DNA of 64,000 nucleotides from Phytophthora sp. 'mugwort' (GCA_033558025.1 JAUCEF010000007.1:1488001-1552000), one strand, 5' to 3'; positions 21,392 to 31,933 are shown, counted from the stretch's first letter. Numbers and translations: made by a program. Notes: generated by a model from the sequence alone, not told the origin.

Positions 21392-22600
21392 ATGATGCGC
21401 CTGCTTTATCATGCCGTGGTGGCGCTCACACTGTCATCTTTCTCGTCGGCACAATATTCCAATAGCAGTAGCAGCACTGACGCTATAGTTGCCGGTGTTG
21501 AAGAGGAATATTTCGGCGTAGGGTGCGGAGGTGACATGGACTACCCAGCAACCAGTGAGGACTCAACCGTGCAGCCACGTTACGCGTATTTGGTCACGAA
21601 CCCACTGGCCGAGTTCATTACCTTGCACTTTAAGGACTTCAACTTACCAGATACCGACTACGTGCAGGTGCGCGCGGCAGATCCGACGGTTGTGGACACG
21701 CGCGTGTTGCAATACCGTGGCAATGATTCCAGCGGTGCCTTCTTCTCTGATGCATTGTCGACCTCGGCTGTGATTGTGGAACTTTTCACGGATGCTACGA
21801 GCTCCGTGCAGACAGCGAACGAATCGGAATGCGTTGGTTTTGCGGTGGATAGCTACCAGTACCTGGGCCAAGGCTCAACACTGAATGGATCCAAGGAAGA
21901 AGTCTGTGGTGCAGATAATAGCAGGGAAGCGCGCTGCTACTCCGGCTACACGAATGCCATCCAAGCTTCAAACGCTGTTGCTCGTCTGTTGATTAAGAAG
22001 TCAACGGGTTCTTTCTTTTGTACGGGTTGGCTCCTTGGCAGCGAGGGCCATCTTGTTACCAACCACCACTGCATTTCGTCTCAAACCCACGCCAGCAACA
22101 CGGAATTCGAGTTCATGGCTCAAGGTTCAAGCTGCAGTGTTAATTGTGCCAGCGCTCGTGCATGTGCTGGGAGCATTCGAGCCTCCTCTGCGACGCTGAT
22201 CTATGCGGACTCGACTCTTGATTATGCCCTCGTGAAGCTACCCGTCAATTTGTCGGGACAATACGGCTACCTGCGTCTCCGATCCAGCGGAGCTGTCATG
22301 AATGAGCGCATCTACGTGCCGCAGCACCCTTCCGGATGGGGCAAGCGTATCGCCATAAAGACGGACGACAGCTGGGGCTCAGTGACTTCATTGACCATGG
22401 GAGGCTGTGCATCGAACCAGGTAGCATATTACGCGGATACCCAGGGCGGATCGTCAGGCTCTCCAGTCCTTGCTTGGTCGGACAACAGTGTGGTCGCTCT
22501 GCACCACTGCGGAGGTTGCCCGAACACAGCCATCAACAGCTACAAGCTCTTTAATGACATGCGCTGGCGCGGCATCCTGCCTGCTAACGCTTACGCCTAA
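21392..22600 (+). CDS. secreted trypsin-fold serine protease, tandem copy 1
   Basis: 402 residues with a signal peptide (MMRLLYHAVVALTLSSFSSA). An N-terminal beta-rich domain (about 35-180, FGVGCGGDMDYP, YVQVRAADP) precedes an S1-type protease domain. Catalytic residues are His226 (TNHHC), Asp277 (LDYALVKL) and Ser355 (GGSSGSPV). The TGW...TNHHC and QHPSGWGKRI blocks resemble lysyl endopeptidase-type S1 enzymes more than classical trypsin; substrate specificity is not proven. Many paired Cys residues suit an extracellular enzyme. The initiator motif and signal peptide both favour this start over the ATG 28 codons upstream. First of three tandem same-strand paralogues. Confidence 0.9.
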   Translation: MMRLLYHAVVALTLSSFSSAQYSNSSSSTDAIVAGVEEEYFGVGCGGDMDYPATSEDSTVQPRYAYLVTNPLAEFITLHFKDFNLPDTDYVQVRAADPTVVDTRVLQYRGNDSSGAFFSDALSTSAVIVELFTDATSSVQTANESECVGFAVDSYQYLGQGSTLNGSKEEVCGADNSREARCYSGYTNAIQASNAVARLLIKKSTGSFFCTGWLLGSEGHLVTNHHCISSQTHASNTEFEFMAQGSSCSVNCASARACAGSIRASSATLIYADSTLDYALVKLPVNLSGQYGYLRLRSSGAVMNERIYVPQHPSGWGKRIAIKTDDSWGSVTSLTMGGCASNQVAYYADTQGGSSGSPVLAWSDNSVVALHHCGGCPNTAINSYKLFNDMRWRGILPANAYA

Positions 22601-23118
22601 GCTTGCAACTTCAAATTGATCTGCTCGCAACAGGTATACATGGACTCATTCGCTATCAAGTCATTTGTGATGAACGTTGTAGCTCCTGACCTCAGTTCCA
22701 TCTTAAATGGCTGACTGACAACCTTATCAATGCATATTGCTCTCTATTACTTCAAAGCACGTTTTTTTACGATATATTTGCAATGGTGCGCTGCGGCTCT
22801 GCGATGTGGTAGCGTTAATCCTTCCCCGAGTTACGTCATATATATGTCATATGAGACGGTGCTTCTTGTGAGGCTTCATCTTGGCAAACATAAAGTGTAT
22901 TCGCCTTGTCCGATGAAACTCCACCCGCTTCGTGTACCATCCCAGTGTGAGAACCGAAAGAAGCCTTCATCGCAACCAAACCCAGGTATCATGGGCTGAA
23001 GTAGCTAGTACCGAAACGCTAGGAAGAGGACAATACATGTAGCATGAACGGCACTTTGAAATTCTCGGCTTTACGATTATCAAAGCCTCTCAACACTGGC
23101 AGTTCATACGCGGTTTAT
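22601..23118. other. intergenic between proteases 1 and 2
   Basis: The 3' flank of copy 1 and the promoter of copy 2. I see no clear initiator and no RNA gene. Confidence 0.4.
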
Positions 23119-24339
23119 ATGATTCGTCTTCTACCTCATATCCTCGTCTCGGCAGTAACATTCACAGCAGCATGGATATCATCGGCGAATGCTCAGGAAT
23201 ACTTCAACAGCTCCAGCTCTGATAGCCTAACCGCAGGTGTCGAAGGTGAGAGCTTTGGCGTGGGATGTGCTGGTGACATGGAATATCCTCCCACCGATGA
23301 GTTCACAGCGCAGCCGCGGTTCGCGTACCTGATCACAAACCCGGTCGCGGATTTCGTTGCTGTTCACTTCCAACACTTTAACTTGCCTGAAAATGACTAC
23401 GTTCAAGTTCGTGCGGCCGATCCCATCTCTAACGAGCAGCAACTTTTATTATTTCGCGGCAATGAGTCGAGCGGTGATTTCTACGCTCCAGCTCTCTGGA
23501 CGACTGCTGTCATTGTCGAGTTGTTCACAGAAATTACAGTCCAGCCACAGCCAATCGACTCGACAAAATGTCTTGGGTTTTCTGTGGACAGGTACCACTA
23601 CATGGCACAAGGATTATCGCTAAACGGATCCAAAGAGGAAGTATGCGGCTCTGACAACAGCCGAGAGGCGTCTTGCTACAAGTCCTTTACTGGCGCTTTC
23701 CAAGCGTCAAATGCTGTAGCCCGTCTTTTAATTAAGAAACCGGAAGGTGCTTTCTTCTGCACTGGATGGCTCCTTGGTAATGAGGGGCACCTCATTACCA
23801 ATCATCACTGCATCGCGTCGCAAGACCACGCAGACAACACCGACTTCGAGTTTGACGCCAAAGGCTCCGTTTGCAGCGACAACTGTGCTAGCCCTCGTGC
23901 ATGTGGCGGCTCGATTCGGGCAACATCTGCAAGGTTAATCTACGCCGATGAAGCACTGGACTACGCTCTTTTAAAACTACCTGTTGATTTATCCGATGAA
24001 TACGGCTATCTCCGCCTTCGCTCGAGTGGTGCAGTGACTTCAGAGCGAGTCTATGTGCCACAACACCCGGCTGGGTGGGGAAAGCGGATTGCTATGAAAA
24101 CCGACAGTGGCTGGGGAACCGTCACGTCGGTGACCAAGGGAGGTTGTACAACTGATCAGGTAGCGTATTACCTGGACACCCAAGGCGGGTCATCAGGAGC
24201 ACCCGTGCTTTCATGGTCTGACAATACTGTGATTGCTCTGCATCACTGCGGCGGATGTCCAAACACGGCGATCAATAGCTACAAGCTTGTCAACGATATG
24301 AAATGGCGTAACATTCTTCCAGCAAATGCTGCTGTGTAG
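23119..24339 (+). CDS. secreted trypsin-fold serine protease, tandem copy 2
   Basis: 406 residues, the same plan as copy 1: signal peptide (MIRLLPHILVSAVTFTAAW, to SANA/Q), beta-rich N-terminal domain, S1 domain. The triad is intact, with His230 in TNHHC, Asp in LDYALLKL and Ser in GGSSGAPV. The Ser motif ends in GAP instead of GSP; the catalytic Ser is kept. The frame is open 25 codons further upstream, but the ATG at 23119 puts the hydrophobic signal at the N-terminus. Roughly 70% of residues agree with copy 1 by eye, so the duplication is not recent. Confidence 0.9.
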   Translation: MIRLLPHILVSAVTFTAAWISSANAQEYFNSSSSDSLTAGVEGESFGVGCAGDMEYPPTDEFTAQPRFAYLITNPVADFVAVHFQHFNLPENDYVQVRAADPISNEQQLLLFRGNESSGDFYAPALWTTAVIVELFTEITVQPQPIDSTKCLGFSVDRYHYMAQGLSLNGSKEEVCGSDNSREASCYKSFTGAFQASNAVARLLIKKPEGAFFCTGWLLGNEGHLITNHHCIASQDHADNTDFEFDAKGSVCSDNCASPRACGGSIRATSARLIYADEALDYALLKLPVDLSDEYGYLRLRSSGAVTSERVYVPQHPAGWGKRIAMKTDSGWGTVTSVTKGGCTTDQVAYYLDTQGGSSGAPVLSWSDNTVIALHHCGGCPNTAINSYKLVNDMKWRNILPANAAV

Positions 24340-24917
24340 GCTACAATGATAAGATGCTTTTTTTACTAGTCATCCAAGAGCCAATGACTACACTTCTAGC
24401 TGGACACCTTTCTGTTTCTTCAAGTTTTGTTCCTCTTCTCTAAAGCGTTCGTTTGTTTGGATGAAGGATACTTCACCGAACCTGACAATGATGTGAGATC
24501 ACGCTGTGCTGTACAAAAGTAGCCGAGAAAGTTGCTGAAGGCAGCGACACATTTGTAACCTCCCAATACGTTCAGTGGTTGGCTGGTCATCCCCACCATC
24601 CCACTTCGCTTTGACATTGGAACGTTCAAACTGCAGTAACCCCTATGAAAAATCGTCCGAGAAAGCTCCTCTAGCAGTGCACTCGGTGGTTCCTCAGTGG
24701 TATCACAACCGCCCAGATGCGCTCGCACAGCTTGCTCTACGTTTTGAGTTCGGTAGCTCATCAACTCATGCTCACATCCACATCAAGACACGTCCCATCC
24801 GTTGAATATTGTAAAATTTTCTAACTCCCGTGATGAATGAAGCTGTAACTAAATAAATCCCAACAGTACCTTACCAGTAACAATTGCGGCTACGAGAACC
24901 CCTCCGCAAGATGCAAG
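24340..24917. other. intergenic between proteases 2 and 3
   Basis: Contains only a 114-codon antisense ORF (24420-24764) and a 76-codon plus-strand ORF without motifs. Nothing supportable. Confidence 0.4.
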
Positions 24918-24932
24918 TCATTCTCAAATCTT
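24918..24932 (+). promoter_or_regulatory. oomycete initiator of protease gene 3
   Basis: TCATTCTCAAATCTT matches the initiator consensus, 57-71 bp before the ATG at 24989. It lies downstream of the alternative ATG at 24884, which argues against that longer start. Confidence 0.55.
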
Positions 24933-24988
24933 CTTTGTCGGACAATCAGCCAACAGTCTTCAACAGAATAACTAGAGGACAGAGCTTC

Positions 24989-27400
24989 ATGACCAGCTTC
25001 CTCTACCGAGTTGCGGCCTTTGCTGTTGCAACGTGGGCAGCATTTACCAATGCTCAGACGGCAACGAACAGCACCCCCGCTGGTGTTGCAGGTCTGAGCT
25101 TTGGCGTCGGATGCGGCGCGAGCGTAGAGTATCCGGCATTCACTGCCGACTCGACCGCCCAGCCGCGATTCGCCTACACCATCACGAACTCGCTGGCAGA
25201 ATTCGTCTCCATCCACTTCACGAACTTCAATCTCCCCAAGAACGACTACGTGCAGATTCGAGCAGCTAATGCCAATGACATGGAAACGACCGTATTAAAA
25301 TACCACGGCGACGACGTAAGTGGGGCTTTCTACTCTGATGCTCTCCAGACATCAGCCATTGTCGTGGAGCTTTTCACACAGAGCACCGACCCTCTTGTCG
25401 GCGCTCGAGCGATGAATACGTTCATGTGCATGGGTTTCACCGTCGGCAGCTACCGGTTCCTGGCTCAGCCCGCGAACAACGACTTGTCCAAGCAAGAGGA
25501 GGTCTGTGGCGCCGATGAAAGTCAACAAGCCGTTTGCTACTCGTCTTATACTGATGCGTACAAGGCTGCGGGTGCGGTGGCTCGTCTGCTGATCCACAAA
25601 TCAACCGGATCCTTCTTCTGTACGGGCTGGTTGGTAGGAACCGAAGGCCACCTCATCACCAATCACCACTGCGTCTCCCAGCAGGCTCATGCCAGCAACA
25701 CGGAATTCGAGTTCAGCGCCCAGGGCGCGACGTGCAGCACCAATTGCAACAAGGGAATGGCATGCGGTGGCAAGGTGCGAGCTAGATCTGCGACGCTCAT
25801 ATACGCGGACGCCGCACTCGACTACGCCCTTGTCAAGCTGCCAATCAACTTGTCAGGAGAGTATGGATTTCTGCAGTTACGTGCCACTGGAGCTGTGCTT
25901 TCGGAGCGGATTTACATTCCCCAGCACCCGGCTGGATGGGGCAAGCGAATCGCCATGAAGACCGACAATGGATGGGGCAAAGTCACCTCGCTGTCCGTAA
26001 ACGGTTGCGCAAGGGAACAAGTCGCGTATATGCTCGACACACAGGGCGGATCGTCGGGATCCCCTGTCCTTGGGTGGTCTGACAACGCCGTCGTCGCTCT
26101 GCACCATTGCGGTGGGTGCCCCAACACGGCCATCAACAGCTACAAACTCGTCAATGACATGAGGAATCGCAACATTCTTCCGGCCAATGCCGTCTACACT
26201 GCCGTTACTTCGACTCCAACAACCTCCCGCCCGACTCCAGCTCCGAATTCAGCCCCTGCACCGACCACGAAGACTGTGGTTGATGGCACAATCACCTCGA
26301 CGGCGACGTTCACATCTGTGGACTTTGTGGACTTCACGCTATCATCCGAGGCGGCTGTCGAGCTCGATATTCTCTCGATGGAAGAGAAGTCGGGCGGCGG
26401 CTACGTCGATGTTAATAAGGACTGCAATGCTGGTTATTTGGACTCCAGCATCGTTCTTTTCAGCGTCACGGCCACTGGTGCAACGACAGCACTCGCAGTG
26501 AACGATAACGCCCCTAATGGATTCGGCAATGCCGACGGATCAATCAACAGTGCCGACTCATATCTGTACGTGAAGCTTTCAGCGGGCAAGTACCGCTTAG
26601 CAGTGAGCGCATCGGGTCTCACTCCTACCCAAGCAGCTAACAAGCAGATGCCATTGTCCCCAAAGGTTCGCGTGTGTGACAAAGGAACCTCCAACTATGG
26701 CAACTATAAGCTCACTATCAGCACCAGCGCAACAGTAAAAACAACCGCACCGGGGAGCTACATCGGTTCACAGTGCAACGTCGTGTCTCCGAATGCACCA
26801 TACACACAGTGTCCATACCATCGTGAAGCCGCTCTTGCCTACGCTACTGGCGTCGAAGGATCCATCGTTCGTAGTCAAAGGGCCGTTTCCGTGGACTACA
26901 TTCCGTTTAAAGTCCCCGCTTTCAACCGCATCACAGTGGAGGTGGCATCGTATGGAAGTGCTGATGGCACCAATTTCGTGGACGTGAATGGCAACTGCGA
27001 GAGCGCGTACATTGATGCGGCAGCCTACCTCTTCCGCGCCAATTCGGCAGGTTTATCGGCGGCCGACCTCGTGAACTCAGGTGACGACGATGACAACTTT
27101 GTATCGCGTATGCACTACCGCTCCATCAGCTTCCGCGACCCGTACATGTCGTTGGCTTTACCTGCTGGAGACTACGTTCTCGTTGTGGGGCGCTATCCAC
27201 TGAGTCTCGAGGATGCAATTGCACGCACCAGCTCGGCTTTAGCTGATAAACTCACACCAGAATCTTGTGGCAAGAAATCGGATCATGGCAACTACTTGGC
27301 AATCTTGAGCTCCGCCAACAAAATGGAAATCATTTCGCCCCGCTCCTTCTCCGGCAGGCGTTGCCCCAGTGACGTTGGCAAGCAGGTCTGCAGAGCTTAG
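24989..27400 (+). CDS. secreted serine protease with duplicated C-terminal domain, tandem copy 3
   Basis: 803 residues, about twice the length of its two neighbours. Signal peptide (MTSFLYRVAAFAVATWAAF) and protease part as in copies 1 and 2: His227 in TNHHC, Asp in LDYALVKL, Ser in GGSSGSPV. Near residue 404 the shared sequence ends in a Thr/Pro linker (TPTTSRPTPAPNSAPAP). Two related beta-rich repeats follow at about 430-585 and 590-795. Both contain a YVDVN/FVDVN-x2-C motif, a YxD...LF strand and a YLYVKL or YMSLAL strand with GKYRL or GDYVL. They resemble bacterial pre-peptidase C-terminal (PPC-like) domains. They probably bind substrate or wall material; this is inference. Likely an extracellular enzyme. 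Confidence 0.9.
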   Translation: MTSFLYRVAAFAVATWAAFTNAQTATNSTPAGVAGLSFGVGCGASVEYPAFTADSTAQPRFAYTITNSLAEFVSIHFTNFNLPKNDYVQIRAANANDMETTVLKYHGDDVSGAFYSDALQTSAIVVELFTQSTDPLVGARAMNTFMCMGFTVGSYRFLAQPANNDLSKQEEVCGADESQQAVCYSSYTDAYKAAGAVARLLIHKSTGSFFCTGWLVGTEGHLITNHHCVSQQAHASNTEFEFSAQGATCSTNCNKGMACGGKVRARSATLIYADAALDYALVKLPINLSGEYGFLQLRATGAVLSERIYIPQHPAGWGKRIAMKTDNGWGKVTSLSVNGCAREQVAYMLDTQGGSSGSPVLGWSDNAVVALHHCGGCPNTAINSYKLVNDMRNRNILPANAVYTAVTSTPTTSRPTPAPNSAPAPTTKTVVDGTITSTATFTSVDFVDFTLSSEAAVELDILSMEEKSGGGYVDVNKDCNAGYLDSSIVLFSVTATGATTALAVNDNAPNGFGNADGSINSADSYLYVKLSAGKYRLAVSASGLTPTQAANKQMPLSPKVRVCDKGTSNYGNYKLTISTSATVKTTAPGSYIGSQCNVVSPNAPYTQCPYHREAALAYATGVEGSIVRSQRAVSVDYIPFKVPAFNRITVEVASYGSADGTNFVDVNGNCESAYIDAAAYLFRANSAGLSAADLVNSGDDDDNFVSRMHYRSISFRDPYMSLALPAGDYVLVVGRYPLSLEDAIARTSSALADKLTPESCGKKSDHGNYLAILSSANKMEIISPRSFSGRRCPSDVGKQVCRA

Positions 27401-27731
27401 GCGCTTAATGGCACATGTTGACATTCCAGTCCACGCGGTGGATGTAGCACTCCGTTCCAGAGAAACGGAGACCAGAGCTAGAGCTCGCTCACTGACCCGA
27501 GAGAACCCTAGCGTACATATCATGTATCCTCTTCATCACCAATACATCGTTTGAGTTTTCATTTAAATCCGATTGTCTTCATCATTTGAGTTGTGAACTT
27601 CATGAAGGTTCCGACCTGCAATCTTGTCAAGAAATTGACATAAGCCCTGCAACTTAAAGATTCCCACGAACTTCATAACCAGCAAATAGTTAATTGCGCT
27701 TTATATCTTTCACTCGGTTTCTCTTACTAGC
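27401..27731. other. convergent intergenic region
   Basis: The 3' flanks of protease 3 and the PH-phosphatase gene. AT-rich in the second half; no other signal seen. Confidence 0.4.
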
Positions 27732-29114
27732 TTACTCACTGGTCTGGTGGGTGAGCGGCAAATGCGAAACGCGGTTGGAGAACTTGCCCACCATCTCGTC
27801 GTTCGGCTTCAAATCGATGCGTGTGATGCTGCAGTGACTGATGGGGGCACCCAACTGGATGATCTCCTTAGGAACGTCGTAGCAATGTGCCATGCAGTAT
27901 TGAACGAAGCTTGTGTGAGCAATAACGATCTTAAAGTTCTCCGGATCTCCTTTCGGTCCACGCGTCAGGATGTCGTCTCCATCCCAACGACAAAGGTTCT
28001 GGAATGCCATCTTGTGCATCGACTCACGGTAGTCGTAGCGGTGGGAAATATCCACGTTCTTGGGCGCTCCATCCTCCAAGAAGCAGCACTCGTACTTACT
28101 GGCAATCCACGGCATTGTCTTGGCAAAGATTGCGGCCGTCTCCACCGTTCGTCGTAATCCTCCATACACCAAAGTGACACTCGGGTTGCCGTCTCCTCTG
28201 AGTTTAAACATCTTTTTCAGCGATTTGGCCGTAATCTGCGCTTGTTCTTCTCCGCGCTTTGTCAGTCTCTTGTCTCGGTCGCACACACGGAAGTTAATGT
28301 TCTCGGTCTCCCCGTGACGAAGAAAAAGGAGGTGCGTAACCCCTCGAGGCGCCTGCATCTTCTTCTTCAGCGGGTTTAACACCGGTTGAATGAACTTGGG
28401 GAACAGAACATTGCCCACTTGGTACGTCCCCTCTTTGATCTGGAACGGCGAAAGCGTTGAGCGACTCATGCACTTATGGAGCAGCTGCGGCTCCATTGGC
28501 ACACGAGCAGCCACTTGAATGGACCACCACCACAGAAACATGTCCTGCTGGGTCTGGAAACGTAGAATACTGGTCTCGCTTCTACCCTGATATAGGAAAT
28601 CTATCTGTATCACATTGTCTTTGAAGTCGAGGAATTGCAATCTGCCACTGGCGACTGGGACCAGCGACCTCTTGCGTTGAACAGTGTCTTTGAATTTGCG
28701 CAAGACCAGAATGCCGTGATACAGCTCGGCCCAGCACTTATTCCAGCTAATGATGCCCATTTTCACACGTCGGGTCTCGATTAATCCACAGAGCACAAAA
28801 TTCTCGCGTTTGGCAGCTTTCTGCACCGCGTAGTCCTGGAACCCGACGGGAAACTCAGGGCGGTCCTCGCTGAAGTAAAGTTCCACCTCGTCAATGGTGT
28901 AGCGGCGCGTGGTGGATCCATTTTGCGGCACAGCTCGTGCCATGTGAGGCGTCGGGTAGTGGGAATCCAGCTGTGGTCGGCACGTCTCGAGTTCTTTGGT
29001 GCTGGCGAAACGCACAGACTTAGGGCTTTTCGCCTGCTGGTTGTCCTTTGTCTTGGCGGGGGTCACTGGGGCGGCGTAGGGCGACACGACGGCCGTGGCG
29101 GCGGTGACGGGCAT
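27732..29114 (-). CDS. PH domain-histidine phosphatase (phosphoglycerate mutase family) protein
   Basis: 460 residues. A low-complexity N-terminus is followed by a PH-like domain at about 105-205 (ending DMFLWWWSIQVAAR, the usual Trp-bearing C-terminal helix). A histidine phosphatase domain occupies about 255-450. The phosphate-accepting motif is FLRHGE with His267, an Arg-rich GGLRRTVETA lies near 320, and a second catalytic His400 is in VIAHTSFVQYC. All expected catalytic residues are present. The family includes phosphoglycerate mutases and protein or small-molecule phosphatases; the PH part suggests recruitment to phosphoinositide membranes and a signalling role. Substrate unknown. No intron needed. 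Confidence 0.88.
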   Translation of the reverse strand: MPVTAATAVVSPYAAPVTPAKTKDNQQAKSPKSVRFASTKELETCRPQLDSHYPTPHMARAVPQNGSTTRRYTIDEVELYFSEDRPEFPVGFQDYAVQKAAKRENFVLCGLIETRRVKMGIISWNKCWAELYHGILVLRKFKDTVQRKRSLVPVASGRLQFLDFKDNVIQIDFLYQGRSETSILRFQTQQDMFLWWWSIQVAARVPMEPQLLHKCMSRSTLSPFQIKEGTYQVGNVLFPKFIQPVLNPLKKKMQAPRGVTHLLFLRHGETENINFRVCDRDKRLTKRGEEQAQITAKSLKKMFKLRGDGNPSVTLVYGGLRRTVETAAIFAKTMPWIASKYECCFLEDGAPKNVDISHRYDYRESMHKMAFQNLCRWDGDDILTRGPKGDPENFKIVIAHTSFVQYCMAHCYDVPKEIIQLGAPISHCSITRIDLKPNDEMVGKFSNRVSHLPLTHQTSE

Positions 29115-29800
29115 ACTGGTACGGTGGGGATACTAAAATATATGGGGCTGGATGGGACGCTTCACGTTTCTTGCGTTCTTGCCGTGCAACTTGCCGTGCA
29201 ACTTGCAACTGACCGTTTCAGTGTTTGCCTATGCTGAAGTCGAGTAATTCGAATGAACTATTCATGCACATGGACTAAAATATTCCCAAAATATCGACAA
29301 CAGTTGATGCCTTCATAAAACAGTTTAATGGCTAGGGGCTAGGGTGAATTAAACCTGTCGTTTATAATAAGACCATGATAAAACCGAATCGTTTGATATG
29401 ATCAAAAATGTTCATATCAAAATTTGATACCACTGTATTATCCCTAGGATTAATATATGTCATGCTTGCCGACATTCTGGCACATTCATCAAATGCCGAG
29501 TACAATGGACAACTAATTCTGAGACGTCAGAGTCAAATCTGAGCTCCAGGCGTTATTGTACCTTCCCCGACTTATGGCCAGTATGACGTCAAAAGGTTAT
29601 TCGTTCGTAAGCGCGCTTCAAGTTAAATGTATGATTTGTCGAGCCACTGGTGCAGAATTAAGTGCATTTGCCTATTTTGCGTCTAATGAGTTGGGGAAAC
29701 AAGTCCTACGAATGGGCTCCGAATTACCACCTTTTAAGGAATTAAGGACCGAATGACCATAATTCATTGGCCATTCGGATCTCCGAAAGAGCAACAAGCA
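29115..29800. other. promoter flank and AT-rich spacer
   Basis: Starts with the upstream flank of the PH-phosphatase gene, which has a small tandem repeat (CTTGCCGTGCAA twice near 29179-29202). It then becomes AT-rich with only a 66-codon ORF. No mariner terminal repeat could be recognised. Confidence 0.4.
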
Positions 29801-29818
29801 GATCAGAGATAAACTGAC

Positions 29819-31332
29819 CTATGTTTCAGATGAGAGTAGGGGTAAGTTTAGACATTCTACTCCATTCCAGATTAAGAGCTCCATTGAACGTTTTATATTG
29901 TTCCAGAACATGAGCTCCCAAGTCTTACCTGAACTAACTATAGTATTGTGTGCTAGACGGGGGCAATGCTGCGGTGATTTCAGCTGTCTTTGGCGAGCAC
30001 AAAAGACGCGTAGGGAGTCTGCCCTCCCGCTCAGTCGCTGTTTTCCCATGTGAGGTGGCTTGAAGTCATTGTCTCCGTCGGCTTGGATGCACAAGTCCAT
30101 ACAGCTTTGCAACGTTAAGAATGCAGCATTCAACACACGGGGTGGCAGCTCCCAATACGCTTCCGTCGTGGCCGCGATGAGGCCATCGAGGCTGCGAGCT
30201 GTCTTCTTCTCTGCCGAGACTGGATCGCTGTAAAAACTCTAAGGTCACAACAGTTCATGTCGGGGCTGTTAGGAGGTTGGCATCGCAGCTCCACCTGCCT
30301 ATTGCAGCGCTCAACAGCAACAGCGAAATCATGGTTGGATGGGGTGATGTGAGCGGGAGCATTGTCTTGCTGAAGGATCATCGCCCGTCGGTTGGCCATC
30401 TCGCACAAATTGACGGCAGCACTTTCGTCACCAGCTTCTCGCGATAGGTGTCCTTAGTCACTGAAGCCTCCTTCGTCTCGAGCGTTCCAGCAGGTCGATG
30501 CGCACTAGACCATTTAGCAACCACTTGCTTCGTGAAGACCCAATTCCGAGCTTTTCGTCGAAAACATCTCATCGGTGTAATGATGGCCGCTAACATCATC
30601 ATACGAGTCACGAAACGCTTACTCTTCACGCGTCGCGTCGGTGCAGGTTCATCCGGCAGCAACAGGAAGCGCCACTGCGGCTCCGTAATGTAGAAAATCT
30701 TTTCACCCAGATGCACAGTGTTGTACATACCGGAGAAGAGCATGCATGTCTTGTCAACGTGCTCCAAGCAAAACGCCAGCCGCGTTTGCTTGTTTTCATC
30801 GGTCAGCAGTGGGCAGACCACACTGTTATGGGAGCGCAGACTGCCACGCTTTAACTCCCGAAAACGCGTTGTCGGAGGAAGGCTACAAGCTTCAGCCGCA
30901 GACCGAATAGTCGGACGTCGAGCAGTAGGTGTCTGCCGTAGAGCCTCGAGGGCTTGGCTACGGTCTCGGTCCGATGATGCTATTGTGCTTACGGGAGACG
31001 GCGCGGTAGACCCCCGATCGCTGCATCCCGCGTTCAGCACGCTTCCGATACGGCACACCGTCTTGACATGCAGGTGAAGATGTGTAGCTACCTCAGCCTT
31101 GACGAAATTGACCTGCATAAACACTCAGCATATGCGTTGCTACGACTTCCTGTCTTTCGCAGACGGCAGAACCCGCCCAGCAACTCGCTGTACAACCACT
31201 CGATCCACGGCGATCGTTTGCCCCCCCCCCCTTCCCGGAAGCAGTCTTAAGTCGCATTCTTTTTGACGCCACATTGCGCTTTGGCGACCGATTTCCGTTT
31301 ATCGCAGTGTGGTGATCCCGCTCTTTCCACAA
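29819..31332 (-). pseudogene. Tc1/mariner-superfamily transposase remnant (DD34D)
   Basis: The main frame (30378-31124) reads RLAFCLEHVD, then YNTVHLGEKIF, then EPQWRFLLLPDEPAPTRR. After a frameshift near 30400 comes LQQDNAPAHI and, 34 residues later, NSPDMNCCDLRVF. The spacing DD34D is that of mariner-type elements. The first catalytic Asp, normally in VHxDEKWF, is Gly in HLGEKIF, so the enzyme would be dead even without the frameshift. The DNA-binding N-terminus is partly readable up to about 31330. The ends are not resolved. Confidence 0.8.
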
Positions 31333-31771
31333 GCGACTAGCTTCTGAAGGTTTGACTTCTGATTACCAGTAAAAATACTAGGGAGCTTAGCAACAGCTTG
31401 TGAAGGTAGCTTATCCTTCCCTTGGACTACCCGCGTTTTGTCGGTACGGGTCGCAACAGATTGGGGTGCCCGGTGCCCGGGATGACATACGTACCGTGGG
31501 TACTACCACTACTACTTCCACTAGCGTCGGTGGCGTTCCTCGTCGCAGCGCTATCGCCGGCTGCATGACTTGATTGGGGTGCGTTGAAGCATACCCTCTT
31601 TTCGTAGGATTCACTCTCCGCTCTGGTGGACCTACTCTCCCCGATGGATTGACCGCAACTTTCAGGGTTGGCGTCGGTGGGGTGAGAAGGCCGAAGAAAA
31701 GACCCCCCCCCACATCCACAAGTTTTCTTTGTCTTAGCTCTCTTGTAGATTGCGCTAGAACTGGTTCATCT

Positions 31772-31933
31772 TCAGCGCATCAGCGGCGTCTTGGCATGTT
31801 TGGCAGCGGACATGACCACCCTGCTTTCCTTCCACTGGCACATCACAGAAGGGTGATTCTTGTTGCCACACAGGTCGCACGAATGGGGTACCCTCGGAGT
31901 GTCTCCCCCGCAGTCACTGCACGTACTTGGCAT
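31772..31933 (-). pseudogene. short zinc-knuckle ORF, transposon-like
   Basis: A 53-codon minus-strand frame starting MPSTCSDCGGD. It contains one CxxC pair and then a perfect CX2CX4HX4C knuckle at 31838-31879 (CDLCGNKNHPSVMC). Downstream frames (31411-31719) look like decayed continuation. Probably a remnant of a retroelement gag or another transposon protein; the family is not recognised. Confidence 0.35.
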
